DNA of 64,000 nucleotides from Siderastrea siderea (GCA_964030785.1 OZ034968.1:28234186-28298185); one strand, 5' to 3'. Positions 33,801 to 48,800 are shown, numbered from the stretch's first letter. A program made the numbers and translations. The notes: generated by a model not told the origin, from the letters alone.

Positions 33801-36800
33801 TATGTATGAGCTGCTTGGTGGGGATCTTTGTGGTTTATTTCAGGATTTTTGTAGTTGTACTGCACCAGAGAAAACAAGTGGTCTTCCAGCTACCGCAAGG
33901 ACAGCAATTACCAGCAACGGATCAGAATACTCGAAGGAGCAAACTATTTGCTTTGAACATCAGATCTTCTTCTCTGAACGCGTTTTGTTTATGTCTGGCA
34001 TTTTTGGTTTGTTATTTGCCACACTTTTGCATTTGGATCGTCACTAGCTTAAACAGTTCACGAAACACATCGAGGAATTGATTACTTTTCACGTGGACCC
34101 TCACTGGAAAAGTTGAAAATTTACATACTATGTAAATAACATGTAAATAACATGTAAAAGGGTAAAAAGATACTGTAAAAAGTAAATTTACATGATTTTT
34201 GGACTTTTACATGTTCTCAAAAGATACTGTAAATATCATGTAAATTTCGGCATTGAAACATGTAAATATAAAGAAAGATACTGTAAATGTTGTACGCCAA
34301 AAGAACACAGATCATGTAAATAACATGTAAATTTATAAGAGGGAGCCTGCCGAGATCCTGTAAAGACCATGTAAATTGAAAAAGGGTGGCTGCCAAGATC
34401 CTGTAAATGACATTGTAAATTCCATGTAAATTGAAAAAAGGGGGCTGTCGAGACCCTGTAAATACCACGTAAATTAAAAAAGGGGGGCTGTGGAGATCCT
34501 GTAAATAACATTGTAAATACCACGTAAATTGTAAAAAGGGGGCTGTCGAGATCCTGTAAATACCACGTAAATTGAAAAAGGAGGGCTGTCGAGACCCTGT
34601 AAATACCATGTAAATTGAAAAGGGGGGGCTGTTGATATCCTGTAAATATCATGTAAATCGAACGAGCGGATCCGTTCGGATAGTTCGCAGTTGTTTTTTA
34701 GATGTTACTTCTATTTTGTCTCTGCTGTCTTTGTTGTTCAGTGTATATCAGTGTTATCAGGAGCAGGATTTGGTTGCATGATAGAGAGCGTCACCATTAA
34801 ATAGGTAACAGGGAGCTCAAAATTAAAGAATAACGGGGAGACCACGAAAACGTAGTCCGGCATTTGAAAAGAAATATGCTATCATAAGTCTGGGAAATCT
34901 CTTTTTTTTTCGTAATAACAGAATGAATGTAGAAGAATACTTACATAATTAAAGAGAAACAGACGTTCGGCTACTTTTTGCGTGTATATAAGCTGTTTGA
35001 GTTTATTTAAAAACTTGTGATTGACAAAACTTTACTTTCGTGTCAGAAATCATGCCAACATTACACCTGTGTAAACATGCTACTAATTGAATTATGAACA
35101 TCAGGAAAACCTCACGAATATGATCGTTCTAAAAGGCTAAGCGAGAGAAAACACGAAACATTTTTCCAGCTTAATGACAAGGATTTCAAGAATCTTTCTG
35201 GTGATCATCAAAGAACAAACATCATTTGGGAAGTTCAGATAAACGAGTAAATCGTCACATCAATGTCATAACCACGAATACATTCAACTGTGGGAACTAC
35301 GAAACTAAACTGCGGACATGAAATACAGAAACCAAGAAAACTTCAATAACGGTCGATTCTGGAGAGCTTAATAACGGGACTCTTCTGGCAATGATGCATG
35401 GAATATTTTTAAAATTTACTAAATACGCGAGTACGGGGAAAATCCTGAATGGCCGATAATTCCGAGCAACATACACTATCTATCAGCTCAAAGTAAACAA
35501 CATAAGACTCAAACTAAATTCTGTCAATAAAGTCCTTGAACTCTGTAAGGTGTGGATGATTTTTTGGTAGTTTATAACTTAAACCCGTACCCGTACACAA
35601 TCGCCTTTCGTGGACTTCATTAATTATGACCAATTATCTCCCCCAGACAACTTAATATGCATAAAGAAATGTTTCCACTTGTAGATCAGAAACATCAACA
35701 CACAAAGACTTCTTTGCCATCTTTTCGACAGCAACTAAACTTAACAACCAATTTCTTTCCTCGTCCAGCTGGTCCTAACCCGCTGGCGAACGCCAACCTA
35801 AACTGAAGACCAGCGAGTCCTAACATGCCCCTGAGTAAACTTTTCCTTCCGATTCCTTCCTGCGTTGTCTTTGCAAATCAAAATCTACGATATTTTCGAG
35901 GATCCAAACACTCCGATTAATTCTTCATCCATAGAGACTGAGCAAAACTTGGTTAAATGCCCCTCAAAACTTGTCTATTACACCTCGAAGGATTCTACTT
36001 TGAATGGCTTTGTGCGCTTGTTGCCAAAAAGTTAACACACTAACACGACTCTTTACGCCAGGACAGCCCCAATAGTTCTCAGTTGCTATAGCAACTGCGA
36101 ACTAAAAAGGGGGGCTGTCGATATCCTGTAAATATCATGTAAATCGAAAAAGGGGGGCTGTCGAGATCCTGTAAATACCGTGTAAACTAATAAAGGGAGG
36201 CTGCCCAGATCCTGTAAATACCACGTAAACTGGAAAAGGGGGGCTGTCGATATCCTGTAAATATCATGTAAATTGAAAAAGAGGGGCTCTCGAGATCCTG
36301 TAAATGTCATGTAAATCGAAAAAGGGGGGCTGTCAAGACCCTGTAAGTATCATGTAAATTGAAAAAGGGGGGCCATTGATATCCTGTAAATATCATGTAA
36401 ATTGAAAAAGGGGGGCTGTCGATATCCTGTAAATATCATGTAAATTAAAAAAGAGGGGCTCTCGAGATCCTGTAAATATCATGTAAATCGAAAAAGGGGG
36501 GCTGTCGAGATCCTGTAAATACCGTGTAAACTAATAAAGGGAGGCTTCCCAGATCCTGTAAATACCACGTAAACTGGAAAAGGGGGGCTGTCGATATCCT
36601 GTAAATATCATGTAAATTGAAAAAGGGGGGCTGTCGATATCCTGTAAATATCATGTAAATTAAAAAAGAGAGGCTCTCGAGATCCTGTAAATATCATGTA
36701 AATCGAAAAAGGGGGGCTGTCGAGATCCTGTAAATATCGTGTAAACTAATAAAGGGAGGCTGCCCAGATCCTGTAAATACCACGTAAATAGAAAAAGGGG

Positions 36801-39800
36801 GGCTGTCGATATCCTGTAAATATCATGTAAATCGAAAAAGGGGGGCTGTCGATATCCTGTAAATATCATGTAAATTGAAAAAGAGGGGCTCTCGAGATCC
36901 TGTAAATATCATGTAAATCGAAAAAGGGGGGCTGTCAAGACCCTGTAAATATCATGTAAATTGAAAAAGAGGGGCTGTCGAGATCCTGTAAATACCACGT
37001 AAATTAAACGAGCGGATCCGTTCGGATAGTTCGCAGTTGTTTTTGAGATGTTACTACTATCTTAAGTCTGGGAAATCGTGTTTTTTTTTCGTAATAATAG
37101 AATGAATGTAGAATTAAGAATACTCACATAATTAAAGAGAAACAGACGTTGGGCTAGTTTTTGCGTTTATATAAGTTGTTTGAGTTTATTGAAAAGCTTG
37201 AGATTGATAATCATACTTTCGTGTCAGAAATCATGCCAACATTACAGCTATGTAAACATTGTACTAATTGAATTATGAAAATCAAATTTTTACATAGCTT
37301 TTCGTGTCAGGAAAAGCTCACGAATTAGATCGTTCTAAAAGGCTAAGCGAAAGAAAACACAAAACATTTTTGCAGCTAAATGAGAAGGATTTCAAGAATC
37401 CTTCTGGTGATCATCAAAGAACAAACATCATCTGGGAAGTTCAGAATAACGTCAGATCAATAAATCGTCAGATCAATGTCATAACCACGAATACATTCAA
37501 CTGTTGGAACTGACTACGAAATTAAACTGACATGAACTACAGAAACCAAAAACACTTCAATAACGGTCGATTCTGGAGAGCTCAGTAACGGGAAAGAGTC
37601 AGGACTCTTCTGGCAATGATGCATGGAATATTTAATTTATTAAATACGCTCGTACGGGGAAAATCCTGACTGGCCGATAATTCCGAGCAACATATATATC
37701 TGCTCAAAGTAAACCGCATAAAACTCAAACTGAAAGCTGTAAATAAAGCCTTGAACTCTGTAAGATGTGGATGATTTTTTGATAGTTTATAACTTAAACC
37801 CGTACCAAATGAAAACGTACACAATCGCCTTTCGTGGACTTTATTAATTATGACGAATTATCTCCCCCAGTCAACTTATGCATAAAGAAATGTTTGCCCT
37901 TCTGGATCCGAAACATCAACACACAAAGACGTCTTTGCAATCTTTTCGACAGCAACCAAACTTAACAACCAATTTCTTTCCTCGTCCAGTTGTTCCTAAC
38001 CCGCTGGCGAAGGAAAACCTAAACTGAAGACCAACGAGTCCTAACACGCACCTGAGTAAACATTTCCTTCCGATTCCTTCTTGCGTTGTCTTTGCAAATC
38101 AAAATCTACGATATTTTCGAGGATCCAAACACTCCGATTAATTCTTTATCCATAGACTGCGCAAAACTTGGTTAAGACCCCTGAAAACTGGTCTATTACA
38201 CTTCGAAGGATTCTACTTTGAATGGCTTTGTGGGCTTGTTGCCAAAAAGTTAACACACTAACACGACTGTTTACGCCAGGACAGCCCCAATAGTTCTCAG
38301 TTGCTATAGCAACTGCGAACTAAAAAGGGGGCTGTCAAGATCCTGCAAATACCACGTAAATTGAAATTAAAAGGGAGGGCTGTCAAGATCCTGTAAATAA
38401 CTTATACAGTCCTCAGTAAATAAAAATGTGTAATAAAAATACATAAAAACTTTATTGTTTCATCATTCTGCCCAATTCAATAAAAATTATAATTTGAACT
38501 ACGTGCTTTCAAAATATTTTCACATCAATATAATAGGTTTGTTAAATGTATAAATATCCTTTTGTTTCGGTTCAAATGGTAATAATTGTTGTTTTTGACC
38601 AATTAAGTTATTTTCAAAGATACTACACATTTGTATTAATCATTCTTACAATTTGTTATATACACCCAATTGAAAAAACGTTGTCAGGTGAAAAGCATAA
38701 ATCAGTGATGATGCAACCCAATGGTCCTCCAAGAATTATGACTGGTTTGAGAAGCCATATCAAAAACTCGAGAGAGTGTTTCATCAGGTATCCAAACACC
38801 TCGAAGTCGGTCAAAAAAACTCGGCTGCGCCTCGTTTTTTCAACCCACTTCTCGGGGTTTGGATATCCTGATGAAACACTCTTTCTCGTGTTTGATATAT
38901 TACTTCAAAATGGTACCTTGCTATGAGTATTAGTAATTAATTCTTGCACTTATTGCTCGAATGCTGAGCTGAATCCGTCTTAAAGTGTCAAGATACATGT
39001 ATTTGATTCTGGTATATTTTTATGATTTGTTATGTAGATGCTGACATCATATTCTACAGCATCAACTTTCACAAAACAAAGGAAAAATTCATTGAACTAG
39101 ATTTGATCGAATTGTTGTCTTGTACCATATTTTCCTGGTTAAGTGGACCAATGCTTACAACTTTGGGCTCACAGACACAGCATTCGTTTTAGTATTTGCA
39201 ACTTTAGAATTTGGTACTCAGTACATTGTGGAGTGGTATTCGGTGATGGTTTATGCACACCCAAAGTAGTACACCCATCAGAGAAGAATCAGTCTCATCA
39301 ACAGAAAATGTATGTGTTCATTGTGTGAGGTCGACTTATGAATGCTGTTTAATTGTATCTTATTTGAACCCTGGTTTTTATAACCAAGAAAATATGTTAC
39401 GTGTAAGCAAAGTTCAATTGCACATGACAAATTAGTACCGGTAGGTAAATCAATAGTTACGAGGTTATCATAGGTGATAAGTTCTTCATTGTTTTTACAT
39501 TTTACTACATTTCTCAAACAGAACCTGTCCTAGGGAACTCAGTAGGTCTTGTTTGGGTGTCCCTGGCATGCAAGGAATGCAGTGATCCTTGCACAATGGT
39601 TTCAGTCTTTTTAATGTGACAGAGGAAACCTGTCTCTCTTTTGAAAAGTGGAGGGCAATCATAATTTCTTGCTCTCTTTGAACCTGGAAGAGAAATGTGA
39701 TCAACAGTAACCATAAGCACAGACACTAGACTAATTAATAAATATAGTACCCGCTTAATACAGACACCCTGTCAAAACCTGCATTTTCTTGTACACTGAA

Positions 39801-42800
39801 TTCACTACATGGTTATTAATTAGTACACACCAAACTGAATTACATTCAAGATATTCAGCACATTCGCACATTTATTTAGGAATGACTTTCACTAATAATA
39901 GATAGATTTTATTAATAGGATCAAAATTTCAATTTTGCTTAGCCTATTGTAATATTCCAATGACATCCTGAATCCAGTACCATAATTTCAAATAACTGTT
40001 GATTGGTTTATTACTAGTGTCAGGCAAATGGTCACATGCTGAGTATTTTGACTGTGATGAATTGTCTGCAGAGAAATGGTGTTGTGACATACATCCAACA
40101 CACTAAAAGGCTGGCATTGAGCTTTTAAGGCAATGGTTAAAACTTTTTTTCATGTAATCCTAAAACTAATTTTCAGAAAACTTACTGTTACATATACTAA
40201 CGAGTAATAAATTAATACATGAATACTTACAAGCCCTGTTTGCAACAACTTCAGGGAATCAGCTTTTATGGCATCCAGCCTTTCCTTTTTATAATCAGAA
40301 ATCACCTAAAAGGTAAATTGAAGGATTCCCCTTGAATGAAATGTTTACATGCATGTACATGAAAAGAGCTGATAGACTATTTTACTCTTTGAGCCAAAGC
40401 AATGATAAGAAAGTATCTTCACTAAAACTTGTCAAAAAGGCAAGTGGTACTAAACTATGAAATGATAATGACCATCACAGTTATTGATATCAACTTATGC
40501 AGCTGATAAAACAACAACCTGAAAAAAAATGCAGGCGAGAAATTTTCTTCAGGTTGTTTTGTTATCAGCTGCTTAAGTTGATATTTTTTGTGGAATAAGG
40601 GTCCTCTGTGCATTTTTAAGCAAATCGGCCTTATATTGATCATTTTTCAAACACAGCATTCATGTCACAGAGATGCGGCTAACATATTATATGTCAGAAT
40701 TATATGTAGATCATCACAGTGAAGGTGTTCCAACCTAAGCGGTTGAAAAGAAGAAACCTGAAAAAATTCAGGCTTGAACGGGAATCGAACCCATGACCTC
40801 TGCGATACCGGTGCAGCGCCCTAACCAACTGAGCTATCAAGCCAACTGGGAGCTGGTCAATTGAGAGTTCGTATTATCCCGTAGATGGAGAATAAATGAA
40901 CATGAATATATGAAATTCATATATTTGAACTGTGGATAAAGATAGAATTATATGTAGATCATCGCAGTGAAGGTGTTCCATCCTAAGCGATTGAAAAGAA
41001 GAAACCTGAAAAAATTCAGGCTTGAACGGGAATCGAACCCATGACCTCTGCGATACCGGTGCAGGGCCCTAACCAATTGAGCTATCAAGCCAACTGGGAG
41101 CTGGTCAATTGAGAGTTCCTATTATCCCATAGATGGAGAATAAATGAACATGAATATATGAAATTCATATATTTGAACTGCGGATAAAGATAGAATTATA
41201 TGTAGATCATCGCAGTGAAGGTGTTCCAACCTAAGCAGTTGAAAAAAAAAAACCTGAAAAAATTCAGGCTTGAACGGGAATCGAACCCATGACCTCTGCG
41301 ATACCGGTGCAGCGCCCTAACTAACTGAGCTATCAAGCCAACTGGGAGCTGGTTAATTGAGAGTTCGTATTATCCCATAGATGGAGAATAAATGAACATG
41401 AATATATGAAATTCATATATTTGAACTGCGGATAAAGATAGATTATATGTAGATCATCGCAGTGAAGGTGTTCCAACCTAAGCGGTTGAAAAGAAGAAAC
41501 CTGAAAAAATTCAGGCTTGAATGGGAATCGAACCCATGACCTCTGCGATACCGGTGTAGCTCAGTTGGTTAGGGCACTGCATCGGTATCGCAGAGGTCAT
41601 GGGTTCGATTCCCGTTCAAGCCCATCAAATATGGCGGCCAAAAGTTGACTCGATCCAGCTTGTTAAATGGCAGAAAAACATTCCCACTGATCGTTAATCC
41701 GCTGTAAGAAGATTGTTTGCAGCTATTCAGAGACCGTGGAGCAGGGAGAAGGAATAGTTCACAAGCCATCTCTCCAAAGCGACAGAAATTTTAGACCTCA
41801 AACGATGAATTCAACGATCGGCGCCAAAAATACGAACAGCACGTCGGGAAGGGAACCACTTTGCGCATGATCAATTCGTACCCAAGGTCACTCGGCCAAA
41901 CCCACCCTGGTACGAGATTGGGCCAGAACCGGCAAATAAATGAAAATGCGAACCGCTTTTCGATTCATTTTCATTAGCTGTAATAATATCAGTACTCTAA
42001 ATCTACAACAATTTTTTTTTCAAATTGCAACTGCGTTTTTTATTTTTTTCTTATCCGTTAAGTTGAGAAAATACCGCTGCGAAGGAGCAACGAGCCCGGT
42101 TGGTACATCAAATATGCATCGTTCGCCAATGAAATTAAACGGGGGTATTTTCAGATGAATATAATTAACGCCAGTGCTCTGTTTGAAACGTTTCTAAATT
42201 GATAAACTAACGCAAATTTGTAACACCTATAAATTATGATGCCCTGTTTGCGACGTCATGGTTTACAGCAGGAGCCTGAGATTTTATGATGCCCCGTTTG
42301 CGTCAATTTACAGAGTTTTTGTGGTGCCTCGTTTACGTCAATTTACAGAGATTTTATGATGCCCCATTTCCTTCATTTTACAGACATTTTACAGAGCCCC
42401 GTTTATGCCCTATTACAGACATTTTAAAGAGCCCGGTATATGCCGTTTTAGAGACACTGGTAGAGTCTAGATTCCATAGGTCCAAAGGAGGTCATTTTCT
42501 TGACTTAACTTACATTGAGAAAAATTCAAGAAGGAAGAAAGAAAGAAAAGAAGAAGGAAGAAACCGGAACAGAATGGCACACCAACGACCGTTAATTGCC
42601 AGGAATAAAATTTTAAGAATATAAATACAGTGTTACCATAACAATTAATGAAACGTAGCCACCCTAAGGCTCCAGCACACTCTTCTTTGATAAACCGGAA
42701 CTCTATTCTCTCTGTTCAACCGAAGCTCGATCCTTGCCTACGTCAGTAGTCGAACGATAACTGATTTACTAGATTAAATATACCTCACGTATCCTGGGAA

Positions 42801-45800
42801 CGACCTCCTTTTGAGCTATGGAAGACCACAGACATTTAACAGAGCCTCGTACATGCCCTTTTACAGACATTTTACTTGGCCCAGTATATGCCATTTTACG
42901 TCAAAGCCCCGTATATGCCATTTTGTTTTCACAAAGAAATCCCCTTAATTTCTTATCAGGTACAGGAGCCCATTACTCAGTCACTCTGTCTGTTCAAGCA
43001 TCAACAGCAACCTTACTGTATCTGGTAAAACCATTTACAAGTTGAAAATCACTATTTACCGCTCATTTACATGACACATGGAAACGATATGCGGTTCAAT
43101 CGCCCCATTTTCTAGTAACCATAAATTTACGTGTTATTTACATTATCCTCAAATCTGCATTAGAACATGACCATGTAAAGTACCATTTACAGGACATTTA
43201 CATTGTCCATGGAAAGATATCAGTTCCTCGTAAATTCAATTTACAGAGTTCTAACACTGCAGTTTTCTGTTAAGACCATTTACATGTTATTTACATGATG
43301 TGTTCAAACAATTTACATACTTTTTTACACTACAGATACTGTAAATTTGCCAAAAGGAATTTACACGTTTTTTACATGTTTTTCGAATTATAAGACCAGA
43401 AAGTGACCCTGTAAATTTTCATTTACACCACGTTTACATAATCTATTGAAACGTGTAAATTTCATGTAAATTTTGTTTTACAAAACCTTAAAATGTAAAT
43501 TGCAATTTACAAATCCTGTAAATCCAGATTTACATGAAAATTACATGTTTCGTAAATTTTCAACTTTTCCAGTGCCTGGTATTTCTGAAATCGTCGTTAA
43601 ATCCTATTATTTTCTGTTGGAGGATGCGAGATATTCGAAATACTGTTAAGGGCATTATTCTTAGAAACAGATTTTATGAAAGCTCCACCGACAGGAGCGA
43701 TCCCCAACCGCGGACGAGCCAGAATTTTACAAAGGGACCTTTGTCGAATACGGATTGATAATAGACCTTAATAAAACAAAGGGACCTCTGTCTAAAAGGG
43801 ACTGATGTAAATAAAACTGACATTTCTTTATTTCAATATGAACCACATTTCAGTTGGTAACAAAACTGTTGTGTTTTGGGAGAGTTATGTACTTTTGTCG
43901 CATTTCAAATCACTGCTACAGTGTCGGTCATTCTGTGGAAATTCCGTCCGCCCAGTCGAGTCTCATTCCTTGTCCCTTCCGTCGACAACTCAGCAATGAC
44001 AAACGACAACAGGAACAAGAGCAATACAGAAAAAAAATTAAAACGTGTCTTTCCCCCATCTTTTTTCTTTCGTCCTTCTTCCTTGGCCAGAATATAGGTG
44101 ATACTGAACCGCGAGATGAGCAAGGTTGACTGAGTTCTTTTCAGCCGCCTTCCTTCGTCTCCTTCGCGTGCAGAAACATGCTGCTCGTATAATTCTCGGC
44201 GCTGACTTTTCTACACCTTCTGTTGCCCTTTTTTCTAAACTTCAATGGATCCCAGTTAATGAAATGATAAAATGTAGGAAACTGCAGCTACTTTTCTCTA
44301 TTATGGTTAACCCTGAAGCTCCTCTTGGTCTTAAACAGAAGTTCTCCTTTCTACCCACTTCAGGACTACTCGTATAACTAGAGGTACAACTTCTCATAAT
44401 TTAGTTATTCCCCAGCCTAGAACAAATTTGGTTAAGCGCACCTTCTCGTATTCCGCCACTGTTCTCTTTAATGCCCTTGAGGCTGATTTAAAGATACTTG
44501 CTGCGCACCCCCTTGCCTCGCCTAGTGCTTTGTCTTCCTTTTCGTTTTCGCTAAAGCATAAACTTCGTGGCCTTTTCCTGCAAAACCTCAACACTGTCTC
44601 CCATCTTGAGGAGCTCTGTTGCCATGAATCCCGCTTTCTTCTTAAATGCCGCTGTTTTTTTTTAGTATGTGACTGCTTCATGTATCTTAGCTTATTACTT
44701 CTCTTACTTATAGTTTAGCTTAGTTTATCTGTTATTTTGTAATGTTTAATGTTTATTCTTTTTGTTCGAATGAATTCTGCTTTTTTCTTGTCTGTTTGAA
44801 TTTATTTTTTGAGGGCCATATGTTAGAAAACTGTATAAGGTTAATATGTTCACCCTCGTTGAATAAAGTGTATTGTATTGTATTGTATTGTATAGTATTG
44901 TATTGAGGTAACCTCTCACGTGCCTGTCACGTGCGCACTTCGAACAAAGCTGATTACTTTACTATGGTCTCAATGTTCTAGCCGTGCACAAGTACCCTAC
45001 TTATCGGGGAGACTGTCTACAATATGTAAGAGATATTAGATATAAGAGCTAAACTTCAGAATACCCGGCCACTTATTTCCATCTCACTGAATAACAAAAG
45101 TACCTATTGTGTTATGCCTCGTTCTTCGTACATATGAAATGTCTGAATAAATATTATTAAATTGAAGACTTCACTGTAAGTTATGGCATACAGCTGATCC
45201 CTTAACGTAATATTATGTTAAAAAGCAGCGACGTATTTGTGCTGTTATCATGGTTATATTTTCGTGAAAAGGTCAAGGTCAGTTGTGATAAAACAAGCAC
45301 TTCCACCTCTAGTTCCCTAGAGTGAGAGAGGGCGGCACGTTTCACGTCACGAGATCGCACAATCACGCGTCGCTTATGCTGTGAATTGAAAATGATACAC
45401 TGTATACGTTGAAAATTGCACTCACCCAGTTCCAGGCTAAAATTACGTTTTGACACAAAAAAGTAGAATTATATGAAGCTTGCTTGTATTTGCATAAATT
45501 GCCGGAAGTTTCTCTCTGAGATGAGAACGCCATAAGTTTTTAAAAATCATCATAAAATCATAAATTATAAACTTTATTTAAGTACAATTAATTGGTCATG
45601 GGACTTCGTGTCCTACAGTTCAGGGTAATGGTGCTCCTAATTTAAACTCGTCTGCGCGTTACGCGCTCCGCCGTCTCGAAATTACTCCCTGAATTATTTC
45701 TTGAATTCCGGGCTAAATTGTACTTCACTTAGTCCAATAACCACTGCTAGCTAGACTATTGCGAGCAGTCTCACTTTCCGCTCAGTGATTATGGAGGAAA

Positions 45801-48800
45801 AAGAGCGCACGAGTAAGCGCGAATATCGCTTGCCGCGTGAAAACGTGACGCGCTTGTGTAGTGAGCCTGTCTACATTAGCGGCTAATCACTTTCGTGATC
45901 GCTCGTGTTCTTTTTGTTCAACTTTCCCTGAGTGGAAAGAGAGCTAGCCGTTGGTTATTACTTGCAGCACAAGTTGTGCGATTAATTTGTTCTTTTCTTA
46001 TCCCTGCCAGAGCCGTGTACCTGTCTATATGTCGAACTGGCCAGCGGGCACTTCCTTTAAAAACATCATTCATTTTGGACAGGTATGGTATGAAAGGAAT
46101 ATGATCATACATTATTTTTATCTCTGATAGTAGCTTACAAGCACTGGACAACCGGCGCCCTACTCTTATGGAATTATTCATCGAAGTGGAGGTGAATAGT
46201 AAACAATTACTGGACGAGGTTGAGCAAAATATCGTGATTTGTCTGTGACGAGCAGATCAATTATTTGCCGATGCCGAAGGCAGAGGCAAATAATTGATCT
46301 GCGAGACACTGACAAATCACGATATTTTGCGAAATCGAGTTTAATAATTGTTTTATCATTCAACAAGACAATGTGTTTATGCATTTAACCAGCACGCTTG
46401 TTTCACAATTATTTATTCCTATACCAAGTGCTCGCTTTCATTTCGTTCAAAACTTAAATATTCTGCACAAAAAATACAAAATTAGTAAATTCCGCTTTCG
46501 CCAATAATTAATTGCTTTAAAACGAATACATCAACTGATTTGCCAAAAAGTACAACGTTCAAAAGGAAGATTCACACTTTTTTCTTCAAATTTTTTAGTC
46601 AAAAGTCGAAGAAGTTCCGCACTTTAATGGCTTACTTGCCCGCGTTTGAGTTTGAGCTCTGAACAGGTGACTCAACTGCACACGAGCAGAATTATTCGCA
46701 GCAAAACAACTTCGCACCGTAACGCGCATGAGCAGACAATTATTCGTAGGCAGTTATTTGTAGTGACATAATGGTCTCTCGGCGAATTAAAACGCCGGAT
46801 AAAATAACGTGAATGATAATTAACAATTATCCTGCGAAATCGCGCGGAATATCACCTGATACCACCATTTTCAGAACGAGAAGAACTACGGCTCTATGAT
46901 AAAAACGCTAAAAGAAAGCAACACATAAAGCTTACTAAAAATCAAAACAGAACTTCAAGAAATCGAAGTTTACTACCGTTCACTTAAAAAGACTTATTTA
47001 CAAACTCATGTTTGGAAATGACAAGACAAAGGAAAAAAATATTGCTACCTTACCGAGAATAAGTCCTCTTCCTGTGAATTAAAATCTTTTCAACTTTAGT
47101 CTTTACAACTTTCCGTGAGCAAGTGTGCTGCTTCTTTCGCAATAGCATTTTCTTGGTTGAGTTCTCACCATGAAAATTCCAAGTCAACCGCTGGATATCT
47201 TTGTGAGCTGAAGCACATACTTGTTGACATTTTGAGAGCATTTAATCGTGGAAAGTTTCTTCCAGAGAGTTAAAATTTACGGAGAACACTGCTGAAACTG
47301 TCTCGCTTTTCAAAATGGCCGCCAAACAAGCAATGAAAGAAAATCTGCAGTGCACTTCCAAATATGGTCATTTACGTATATCGCAGGATATCTGTCATGT
47401 AGGATGACAGATATTGAGGGCTTCCTTACCATATATGGGCATAGTGACAATTTGTTGAATAATAATGGTGGATATTTGCAGAGTCGCGAAGCGGAAATAT
47501 CTACCACTCTTCACACTGAGGTGAATGATTGTTTTAGTATGTACCAAACCAGTGGATAGCAAGCACCAATTAGTTCCTTTTTTCTGAGAAACGAGGCAAA
47601 ACTCGCGCACGAAACAAAAAAAAAAAAAATGCCGGGAGGTGAATAGCAGATACTATCCCGGGTTTGAGTAGCCAATCAGAGCGCGCGAAAAACGCTGTTC
47701 ACTTGTTTGATATATGCTATTGTCATGTGTTGTTTTACGCTCTGTTCGGATTAATATGTGAAGCTAGAGGAACTTCATGTCCCTGACCAAGGACGCGATT
47801 ATTTGAGCTGAGACACTGAGTCCTTACGCACGGACACAGTGATCTTGTCATTCATTTGAAGTCCTCGGTTGATAGTTTGGCAGGGATTCGAATCCGCGAC
47901 CTCCCACTCTGCGATTTGGATTTATCAACGGAGTTGATATTGTACATTGGCTACCTTAAAGTAATTCAGAAATATACTGTTTATCGCTAGCCCTTCATCA
48001 CAAGGGAATTGTCAGAGCAAATGGCTAACGCTCGAAACGTCAGTTTTTGAACTTTTTCACGGTGGCCAAAATTTACTTTTCAACTCAACTGATAAATTCA
48101 AATTATGGTCTTTCACTTCCCCATTCAGTGACGCAGCACCGCAGTTTAGCCCTTATTCCTCCACTGTGGAACCTGGTACCTAGCCAATCGTTTCCTCGTC
48201 GTTTCTACGGCATTTTGTTTATTTTTTGTTGTTGATCGACAGATCATAGTAGCGGGAAAAAATCAGAAGTTTGATTATGGAAGGGAAGGAAATCGAAAGC
48301 ATTATAATCAGGTATGCTTTATTATACCAACATTAGTCCGTATATCAGTGTCATCATTTTCTCGCGTGTTCGAGCGCACGAAGAAAGCCTTTGGCACACA
48401 GGGTAGTTTCATCATATAGTCCAGGAAAGTCATTAAGGCCAGGAGGTCAAAATGCTTGCAACAGAATTTTGTCTTTTCACATTGCTTTCCTTACCTTTGG
48501 TGGTCAGGGATTTTTGGATTTTTGAAGAACACACCTGCAGCAAAGTAACTGAGCTACTAACCCTCGACATAACCGTTGAACGTTATTACGTCGCAGAGAA
48601 TCTTACTTTTTTCAGTAAGTTTTCCTTTCAAACAGGATTTGTAGAAGGAGCTTTATTGGTAAAAATGCCACTGCCGTTTCGGTTATGGGATGTTCAGTCA
48701 AAAAAGTCGAGTGCTTTGATATCAGCAGTTGGATAATTCTCCTTGATTCTTGTCCACCGTCAACACACTTTGGTAGCTGGCAGTAGTCTGATAATCTCCA

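Larger units (their letters stand above)
34102..43574. mobile_element. 9.47-kb CACTA-like (CMC superfamily) DNA transposon inserted in the GPCR
   Basis: The left end CACTGGAAAAGTTGAAAATT... is repeated as an exact reverse complement at the right end for 23 bp. A 3-bp duplication CCT flanks it (34099-34101 and 43575-43577). Both ends carry many subterminal copies of (CA)TGTAAAT, direct at the left and inverted at the right, as in CACTA elements, where such repeats bind transposase. I see no transposase ORF, so it is probably non-autonomous or composite. Inside are tandem arrays, a duplicated 1.3-1.4 kb module, a tRNA-like array and small hairpins. CACTG termini with a 3-bp duplication would also suit Chapaev3. 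Confidence 0.85.

Noticed and set aside
34217..36869. Long minus-strand open frames with repeated FTGSRQPPFFNLHDIY-like residues
   Set aside because: They follow a 43-bp satellite that is not a multiple of three; all phases are open because the monomer has no stops. There are no start contexts, splice sites or known domain.
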